Source: an uncultured Bacilli bacterium (lineage in GTDB: Bacteria; Bacillota_I; Bacilli_A; RF39; UBA660). Taken from it: 5,608 nucleotides of DNA. The stretch's first letter is position 1. The number at the start of each line of letters is the position of its first letter. This document shows positions 1 to 4,828 of the stretch, piece after piece. The notes under the pieces were generated by a model. The model was not told the origin of the DNA, did not search any database, and worked only from the letters and a program-made list of their open reading frames with translations. The stretch spans positions 1 to 5,608 of the forward strand of contig CAKPAT010000077.1 in assembly GCA_934133155.1 (NCBI GenBank), given 5' to 3'. A program made the translations under genes and the position numbers.

Positions 1-254
1 ATTATAGAGCCTACCTAGGAACAACATTAAAATCACAAATAATCCCATTAATTGTCCTTAACTTATTATTAGGCTTTACAATGAGCGGAATAGATAACTG
101 GGCTCATATTGGTGGATTAATTGGTGGAGTACTTGCCACAATGGCTGTAGGCATCAAATATAAATCAACAAAATTTGAAATGATAAACGGATGGATACTT
201 TATTTAATATACATATTTGCACTTGTTTATATGATATTTAAATTAGGACTTTAA
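1..254 (+). CDS. Rhomboid-family intramembrane serine protease, C-terminal fragment
   Basis: This is the 3' end of a gene that begins before the window; the first complete codon is at base 3 and the stop TAA is at 252-254. The visible 83 residues contain the motif NWAHIGGLIGG, with the His codon at 105-107. This matches the catalytic-histidine helix of rhomboid proteases (AHxGG type), in which small residues let the His helix pack against the Ser helix. A second hydrophobic helix (WILYLIYIFALVYMIF) follows after a short basic loop (IKYKSTK), and the protein ends six residues later, so there is no TPR or other cytoplasmic tail. The catalytic Ser (GxSG) must lie upstream of the window and cannot be checked. 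Rhomboids cleave transmembrane substrates within the membrane; the substrate here is unknown. The family call is firm, but whether the enzyme is active cannot be judged. Confidence 0.88.
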   Translation, partial: YRAYLGTTLKSQIIPLIVLNLLLGFTMSGIDNWAHIGGLIGGVLATMAVGIKYKSTKFEMINGWILYLIYIFALVYMIFKLGL

Positions 255-269
255 AAAGTCTTTTTTTTT
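247..269 (+). terminator. Short intrinsic terminator of the rhomboid gene
   Basis: GACTT (247-251) pairs with AAGTC (256-260) around a TAAA loop, followed directly by nine T residues (261-269). The TAA stop of the rhomboid gene forms the start of the loop. The stem is only 5 bp, or 6 with a very tight loop, so it is weak alone. The long T-tract and its position at the gene end favour a real terminator. Confidence 0.6.
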
Positions 270-322
270 CGTTAGTATAATAGACAAATAATAAGAACTA
301 ATTCAAAAAGAGAGAAAGTACT

Positions 323-350
323 AAAAAAGACATCTTAATGATGTCTTTTT
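323..350 (-). terminator. Bidirectional intrinsic terminator between convergent genes
   Basis: AAAAAGACATC (324-334) pairs perfectly with GATGTCTTTTT (340-350), giving an 11-bp stem with a 5-nt loop. Read on the minus strand it ends in six T (328 to 323) and terminates the phosphatidyltransferase gene, whose TAA stop (337-335) lies in the loop. Read on the plus strand it ends in five T, so it can also stop read-through from the rhomboid side. Confidence 0.85.
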
Positions 351-1045
351 CCAAGCTTTTTAACTAAAGTATGTTTTTTATAAATAATAGGGCAGTCATA
401 AGTTTTATCTAAAGAAATTTTATCTTGATAATCATTTTCTTCTCTTTTTTCATTTTCTTTATGTTCTAAAATTTTCTCTTTAGGTGTAGCCGCTTCTTTA
501 TACTCTTTAATATTGACTACCTCAAGTGGAATTGTTACTAAACTAAGAGCAGTAGAAATATTAAGTAAAATATCAAAATCTAAAGATGCACCAAAATAAG
601 CCATAACTATACCGATAAATAAAGGCCATGTTTTAATCTTACCAAGTCTATTGCTCTTAGGTTCAAGACCATTCAAACGAGCTTTAAAATTAATGCTTGC
701 AATCGCACATTCTAAAGCCCCATTAATTAGAAAAACAGGATTAACCCCTAAAATACCAACAATTAGCCCAACTGAAAATACTTTATCTGAAACCGCATCT
801 AATAAAGCCCCACCTTCAGTTTCACCCTTGCACAAATATCTAGCAAGTTTAACATCTAAAAAATCTGTTAAAGCAAAAAACGAAAGAGAAGAAAGTAAAA
901 CCACAAAAGGCACACCGCAAAGACTCATAATTGGTATTGAAATGCCACCAATAATTCTCGAAAAACTAAGCCAATTAGGTATTAAAGATAATTTATTATC
1001 TGGATGAGTTAAAGCTTTAAAAATAATTTTTAAATTTTCATGCAT
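335..1045 (-). CDS. CDP-alcohol phosphatidyltransferase family protein
   Basis: This is a 236-residue integral membrane enzyme of phospholipid synthesis. The family transfers a phosphatidyl group from a CDP-lipid to an alcohol such as glycerol-3-phosphate; the substrate here cannot be told. The signature is present: D61-x2-D64-V-x2-A68-R69-x9-G79-x3-D83-x3-D87, with all four metal/substrate aspartates. The Gly that usually follows the second Asp is Val65. A downstream NRLGKIKTW segment (132-140) fits the family's GKxKT motif, and hydrophobic helices fill about 31-60, 90-118, 142-155 and 158-178. After residue 178 comes a charged tail of about 58 residues rich in Lys and Glu, which makes it longer than typical PgsA proteins of about 180-200 residues. 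I chose the ATG at 1045 because AGAAGG lies 7 nt upstream and an extended -10 precedes it. An in-frame GTG at 1087 lies upstream of that -10 and would add 14 residues. The gene is transcribed alone, divergent from the glucosaminidase gene and convergent with the rhomboid gene. Confidence 0.88.
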   Translation of the reverse strand: MHENLKIIFKALTHPDNKLSLIPNWLSFSRIIGGISIPIMSLCGVPFVVLLSSLSFFALTDFLDVKLARYLCKGETEGGALLDAVSDKVFSVGLIVGILGVNPVFLINGALECAIASINFKARLNGLEPKSNRLGKIKTWPLFIGIVMAYFGASLDFDILLNISTALSLVTIPLEVVNIKEYKEAATPKEKILEHKENEKREENDYQDKISLDKTYDCPIIYKKHTLVKKLGKRHH

Positions 1046-1052
1046 ACAAAAA

Positions 1053-1058
1053 CCTTCT
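1053..1058 (-). promoter_or_regulatory. Ribosome binding site fixing the phosphatidyltransferase start
   Basis: AGAAGG on the minus strand ends 7 nt before the ATG at 1045. This is a good Shine-Dalgarno match at standard spacing, and it decides for this start over the GTG at 1087. Confidence 0.75.
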
Positions 1059-1068
1059 TTTATAAAGT

Positions 1069-1077
1069 ATTTTAGCA
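1069..1077 (-). promoter_or_regulatory. Extended -10 promoter of the phosphatidyltransferase gene
   Basis: On the minus strand the sequence reads TGCTAAAAT, an extended -10 element (TGn plus TAAAAT). Transcription would start near 1062, giving a leader of about 17 nt. The nearest TTGACA (1103-1098) is 23 nt away, too far to be its -35, so the extended -10 probably carries the promoter. Confidence 0.55.
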
Positions 1078-1097
1078 CACCAACCACTTTTAGTAAA

Positions 1098-1113
1098 TGT
1101 CAAATTGTGTCAA
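1098..1113. promoter_or_regulatory. Tandem TGTCAA direct repeat, candidate response-regulator box
   Basis: TGTCAA occurs at 1098-1103 and again at 1108-1113, separated by ATTG, so the half-sites repeat every 10 bp, about one helical turn. The site lies in the divergent control region, roughly 53-68 bp upstream of the predicted start of the wall-hydrolase transcript. OmpR-type regulators bind such tandem half-sites; WalR is known to use TGTnAh-N5-TGTnAh at autolysin genes. The spacer here is 4 rather than 5, so this is a resemblance and not an assignment. Confidence 0.4.
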
Positions 1114-1150
1114 AATGAATTTTATTTTCCTATCAATAAAGAAAGAAAAA

Positions 1151-1159
1151 TGCTATAAT
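1151..1159 (+). promoter_or_regulatory. Extended -10 promoter of the glucosaminidase gene
   Basis: TGCTATAAT is a perfect extended -10 (TGn plus TATAAT). The hexamer 17 nt upstream, TATCAA at 1131-1136, is a poor -35. Transcription would start near 1166, just upstream of the ATG at 1184. The in-frame ATG at 1097 would therefore not be on the transcript. Confidence 0.7.
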
Positions 1160-1170
1160 GTGATTAAGAT

Positions 1171-1178
1171 GGGGTGGG
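1171..1178 (+). promoter_or_regulatory. G-rich ribosome binding site of the glucosaminidase gene
   Basis: GGGGTGGG ends 5 nt before the ATG at 1184. It is G-rich and partly matches the GGAGGTG Shine-Dalgarno core, but it is not canonical. It lies within the very short predicted leader and supports the start at 1184. Confidence 0.5.
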
Positions 1179-1183
1179 TGTAT

Positions 1184-4100
1184 ATGAAAAAACATTTAAA
1201 ATTAATATTTTTTTTAATAACATTTTTTGCATTTAAAGATATGGCATTTGCAGGCTACACTGTAGAAATGGTTGATAACACAGCGTCAAATGAAGTAATA
1301 GGTACTTATAATACTTATGAAGAAGCCTTAAAAATCATGAATAATCAAAATTCAAGTGCTACTAAAGTTGCAACAATTTATAAAGATGGTACCCCCATTG
1401 ATAGTAAATATGCAATATTTAAATTTAAACCAGGAAATGTTTATAGATTATATCAACTAAGCTCATCATCAGCTTCTTATACAAGTACACACAGTAACTA
1501 TGGAACAGACGCTGCATTACTTGGATATGAAAATGGTAGAGCAAAAATCATGATAAGTGGTTTTATTGGTTACACTGATATTGATAATGGTACTGTTACA
1601 CCTATATCACTGCTTGGTTCAAACATCATCAATATAAATGGTAGTGGAATTCGTTTAAGAGATAAACCATCATTAAGTGGTGCAAAAGTAGGAACAGTTA
1701 GTGGTAATTACAACTTTAGTTATACCGAAAAAACAGAGGCTGACGGACACACTTGGTACAAAATAAATTATAATGGTAAAGAAGTATGGATAGCAGGTGA
1801 CTCCGAATGGACAACCCCTGTAACAAATAATCTTGGCACATATTACACAAATGAAAATAATGGTGAACTAAAACATTATTACACTTATTATAATGGTGCC
1901 GGTTACCCATCAAGTAAAATAACTTTAGGAACAGCCCCTAAATTCATGAATGAAAACACTAAATATTATAGCTTTGATGGTAATTACTTTTATACAAGTA
2001 TTACTAAAATGTTAGAAGATTATAGAAATTTAAGCTATTCAAATAATATAATCGTTGGTGATTTTAAAAATAGTGTTAATCCATCAAATCCATATTATAA
2101 CTACTATATGTATTTAACAAGCCATTCAAGTACTGGATATACCGCAAGTGATTTAGACACCATCATTCAAAATAAAGGTTTAACATCAGAAACATCTAAA
2201 ATGTATGGCTTGGGATACGCCTTTATAGATGCCCAAAACACCTATGGAGTAAATGCCTTAATGATGTTTTCAACCGCAATGAATGAAAGTGCAAATGGAA
2301 CCAGTAAAATTGCCATGGATAAAAATAATTTATTTGGTTATGGTGCATATGATAGCTGTGCCTATGACTGTGCAATCACATATAACACACCAAAAGATTC
2401 CGTCTTCGACTTTGCAAAAAAAACAGGAACATCATATGATTTAGTAACCGGTAAATATTATTACGGAAGTCACTATGGAAATAAAGCTAGCGGTAAAAAC
2501 GTTATGTATGCAACCGACCCATATTGGGGTGAAAAAATGGCTGCAAATGCTTATAGAAACGATAAAAGCTTCGGCGGAAAAGATAACGGTGCAAATACCA
2601 TTGGTGCATCTAAAATAAGTAAAGTATGGTTACAAGTTTACTCTAAACCAGAAAAAAGTGACAGCACTTACCTTTATACAATAAAAAACCCTAATAATTA
2701 TTTTAATATATACAATATATCTGCAAATGTTATTGATAAAGTAACATCAGAAAAAGGCACTTTTTATAAAATATATACTGATCTCCCAGCTGATAAAAAT
2801 CAAGTATATGGTTACATTTCCGAAGATGATTTATACGTCGAAAATTCGCAGCCCATCATAACTGCAAGTGATAAAACAGTAAAACTTGGTAGTACTTTTG
2901 ATTACAAAGAAAATGTCACCGCCTATGATAATGAGGACGGAGATATAACAGATAAAATAACATATGAAGGAAATGTCGATACATCAAAAAATAATACATA
3001 CGAGGTAACATATACCGTAAGTGATAAAAATAACTTCCATCAAAGTAAAAAAGTAACAATAACAGTAAGTAGTGAAGTTAAAAAAGTAATAAACGCGGTA
3101 GATCAAACGGTAAAACAGTATACCACCTTTGATTATTTAAAAGACGTTCAAGCATTTATTGATGATGAAGATGCAACTACAAAATTAACATATGAGAAAA
3201 CAGTTGACACAAATCAACCGGGAGTATACCAAGTAACATACGAACTAGAAGGTATAACTAAGGTAGTAAATGTTACCGTAACAAAAGACGAAGATCCAAT
3301 AATAAATGCTGTAGATAAAGTAATATACCTAAATAGCACTTTTAATGAAAAAAAAGGAGTTACCGCCTATGACCCAGAAGATGGCGATCTAACAGATAAA
3401 ATAATTGTTACCAAAAACGAAGTAAAAACAAACATCATAGGTGAATATGAAGTAACTTATAGTGTCAAAGATAAATATAACAAAGAGGTAGTAAAAACAA
3501 TCATAGTTAAAGTAATCGCTAACCAAGATCCTACAATATATGCTCAAAACAAAATGATATATCTAAATAGCACCTTTAATGAAAAAGAAGGAGTTACCGC
3601 TTATGACCCAGAAGATGGTAATATAACCGATAAAATAATCGTTACCAAAAATGAAGTAGATACTAAAAACGAAGGTAAATATGAAGTAACCTACAGTGTA
3701 ACTGATAACTATAAACAAACAGTAACTAAAACAATCACCATCACAGTCGTTAAAAGAACCTTAAAAGAAACAAATTCCGAGTTCGATTTAGAAGAAATAA
3801 AATGGAATAAAGATAGTCAAAAATATGAAATAAGTGGATACTTAACCCTATTAAATACTGATAATTCACTATCTTCAGATATTACATTCACATTAATACT
3901 TAAAAACCAAAACACAAAAGAAGAATACAAAATAAACGTAGATAGATGGAAAGAAAATTTACCATTTGACTTAGGAATAGAAAACGGAAACGATTATCGT
4001 GGCTCATGGTTTAAAGGCGAGATCGATTTATCAAATATAAAACAAGGTGATTATGACCTTTATATGCGAAGTGAAAACGACACATACTATAGTGAGAAAT

Positions 4101-4693
4101 TATTTTCTAATATAATGAATAGTCCTATAGATAAAAGAGAAAATTCAAGTGATAGAGGCTATAGTTTCTATGTTAATTTGAAAGCTAAAAATAAAGCAAT
4201 TACATTAAGCGTCAGAGACAGTAAATTAATCACAAATAAAACGGCACCAACATTCAGAAACATGATTAATGACTATGACGATATGTCATTTGAAGGAGAA
4301 AATCTTGTCCTTAAAGGAACATCATATGACTTTGGCGTATCTTATGAAAATAAAGAAAATATCGAAAGAAAAGTTTACTTAGAAAATATAAATACCTTTG
4401 ATTTAATAAATAATAATATAGACACCATAGAAAAAGGAACATATGATGTAATCTCACTAGATAACCTTTCAAAAAAATATGCATGGTATAACGGTAAAAT
4501 AAATGTAGCAAACCTTAAAAAAGGTACATATACCATAATAGTATATACAAAATCCGGTGATAATGAAAATTACGGATACGTAAATGACATGTTTAACGAC
4601 ATAAATGAAGCTAAAACAACAATTAATAATAAAAATTATGAATTAAAAGTTAATACATCAAAAAACAACCGAATAGAGTTAATCGTCTCTTAG
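1184..4693 (+). CDS. Secreted modular N-acetylglucosaminidase (GH73-like autolysin) with SH3b and Ig-like repeats
   Basis: This is a 1169-residue exported wall hydrolase expected to cut N-acetylglucosaminyl-beta-1,4 bonds in peptidoglycan. Residues 1-23 are a signal peptide: KKH, a hydrophobic core, then AFA before G24. An unrecognised module follows (24-146). An SH3b domain spans about 147-211 (GIRLRDKPS...TWYKI...VWIAG). The tyrosine-rich region 212-333 (SFDGNYFYT, NPYYNYYMYL) commonly precedes this catalytic domain. The glucosaminidase core is about 334-460: Glu368 in AMNESANGTSKIA is the likely general acid, followed by DKNNLFGYGAYD (379-390). A second SH3-like stretch lies at about 475-556. 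Four Ig-like repeats of DUF5011 type start near 557, 635, 705 and 783, three of them carrying AYDxEDGxxTDKI. Two related C-terminal modules (about 865-1011 and 1034-1169) are unrecognised. There is no LPXTG motif or C-terminal membrane helix, so the protein is held by wall binding or released. The start at 1184 rests on the signal peptide and on the -10 at 1154-1159, which lies inside any longer reading frame. It is a single-gene transcript. Confidence 0.92.
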   Translation: MKKHLKLIFFLITFFAFKDMAFAGYTVEMVDNTASNEVIGTYNTYEEALKIMNNQNSSATKVATIYKDGTPIDSKYAIFKFKPGNVYRLYQLSSSSASYTSTHSNYGTDAALLGYENGRAKIMISGFIGYTDIDNGTVTPISLLGSNIININGSGIRLRDKPSLSGAKVGTVSGNYNFSYTEKTEADGHTWYKINYNGKEVWIAGDSEWTTPVTNNLGTYYTNENNGELKHYYTYYNGAGYPSSKITLGTAPKFMNENTKYYSFDGNYFYTSITKMLEDYRNLSYSNNIIVGDFKNSVNPSNPYYNYYMYLTSHSSTGYTASDLDTIIQNKGLTSETSKMYGLGYAFIDAQNTYGVNALMMFSTAMNESANGTSKIAMDKNNLFGYGAYDSCAYDCAITYNTPKDSVFDFAKKTGTSYDLVTGKYYYGSHYGNKASGKNVMYATDPYWGEKMAANAYRNDKSFGGKDNGANTIGASKISKVWLQVYSKPEKSDSTYLYTIKNPNNYFNIYNISANVIDKVTSEKGTFYKIYTDLPADKNQVYGYISEDDLYVENSQPIITASDKTVKLGSTFDYKENVTAYDNEDGDITDKITYEGNVDTSKNNTYEVTYTVSDKNNFHQSKKVTITVSSEVKKVINAVDQTVKQYTTFDYLKDVQAFIDDEDATTKLTYEKTVDTNQPGVYQVTYELEGITKVVNVTVTKDEDPIINAVDKVIYLNSTFNEKKGVTAYDPEDGDLTDKIIVTKNEVKTNIIGEYEVTYSVKDKYNKEVVKTIIVKVIANQDPTIYAQNKMIYLNSTFNEKEGVTAYDPEDGNITDKIIVTKNEVDTKNEGKYEVTYSVTDNYKQTVTKTITITVVKRTLKETNSEFDLEEIKWNKDSQKYEISGYLTLLNTDNSLSSDITFTLILKNQNTKEEYKINVDRWKENLPFDLGIENGNDYRGSWFKGEIDLSNIKQGDYDLYMRSENDTYYSEKLFSNIMNSPIDKRENSSDRGYSFYVNLKAKNKAITLSVRDSKLITNKTAPTFRNMINDYDDMSFEGENLVLKGTSYDFGVSYENKENIERKVYLENINTFDLINNNIDTIEKGTYDVISLDNLSKKYAWYNGKINVANLKKGTYTIIVYTKSGDNENYGYVNDMFNDINEAKTTINNKNYELKVNTSKNNRIELIVS
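3323..3658 (+). repeat. Near-identical direct repeat encoding Ig-like repeats 3 and 4
   Basis: Bases 3323-3424 and 3557-3658 align without gaps over 102 nt with 10 mismatches, exactly 234 nt (78 codons) apart. Seven of the changes are synonymous and three change a residue (K/E, D/N, L/I). Repeats 1 and 2 are far more diverged, so repeats 3 and 4 look like a recent in-frame duplication or have been homogenised by gene conversion. Confidence 0.85.
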
Positions 4694-4704
4694 CGGTTGT
4701 TTTT
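4661..4704 (+). terminator. Intrinsic terminator overlapping the end of the glucosaminidase gene
   Basis: AAAAACAACCG (4661-4671) pairs perfectly with CGGTTGTTTTT (4694-4704). The 22-nt loop contains the last codons and the TAG stop (4691-4693), and can itself form a small AGAG/CTCT stem (4675-4678 with 4687-4690). The 3' arm ends in a T-tract broken by one A. The 5' arm is coding sequence for the last residues of the protein. Confidence 0.85.
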
Positions 4705-4765
4705 ATTTGAATGCAATTAACCATAAAAAGTACATAATCTCTTATATATTCATTGAAAAATATAT

Positions 4766-4793
4766 TTCACATATTGAAAAAATACAATATAAT
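4766..4793 (+). promoter_or_regulatory. Promoter of the nuclease-like gene
   Basis: TTCACA (4766-4771, five of six matches to TTGACA) and TATAAT (4788-4793, perfect) are 16 nt apart. Transcription would start near 4800, giving a leader of about 30 nt before the ATG at 4829. The promoter looks intact although the gene behind it is broken. The remainder of the gap 4705-4765 holds no ORF or RNA that I can recognise. Confidence 0.65.
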
Positions 4794-4810
4794 AAGTAAA
4801 ATTATATTTG

Positions 4811-4817
4811 AAAGGAA
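4811..4817 (+). promoter_or_regulatory. Ribosome binding site for the original start of the nuclease-like gene
   Basis: AAAGGAA lies 11 nt before the ATG at 4829, slightly long but acceptable. The ATG at 4897, where the long open frame first has a start codon, has no such site. This marks 4829 as the ancestral start. Confidence 0.6.
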
Positions 4818-4828
4818 CGATATATAAC

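Noticed and set aside
651..1007. Plus-strand open frame of 118 codons
   Set aside because: It lies entirely antisense to the phosphatidyltransferase, has no family resemblance and is a shadow of its membrane-helix codons.
1046..1087. GTG start at 1087 for the phosphatidyltransferase
   Set aside because: The extended -10 (1077-1069) falls inside this extension, and the ATG at 1045 has a good RBS at 7 nt.
1097..1183. A 29-residue N-terminal extension of the glucosaminidase from the ATG at 1097
   Set aside because: It would put the perfect extended -10 (1151-1159) inside the coding region, has no RBS, and would place 29 residues ahead of a textbook signal peptide starting at 1184.
1716..1913. 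Minus-strand open frame inside the glucosaminidase gene
   Set aside because: The composition (many His, Tyr, Leu, Cys) is typical of antisense translation of an AT-rich gene. It has no promoter or RBS that I can support.
4311..4511. Minus-strand open frame near the end of the glucosaminidase gene
   Set aside because: It is rich in Phe, Leu and Tyr as expected from antisense of Lys/Glu/Ile-rich codons, and it has no other support.
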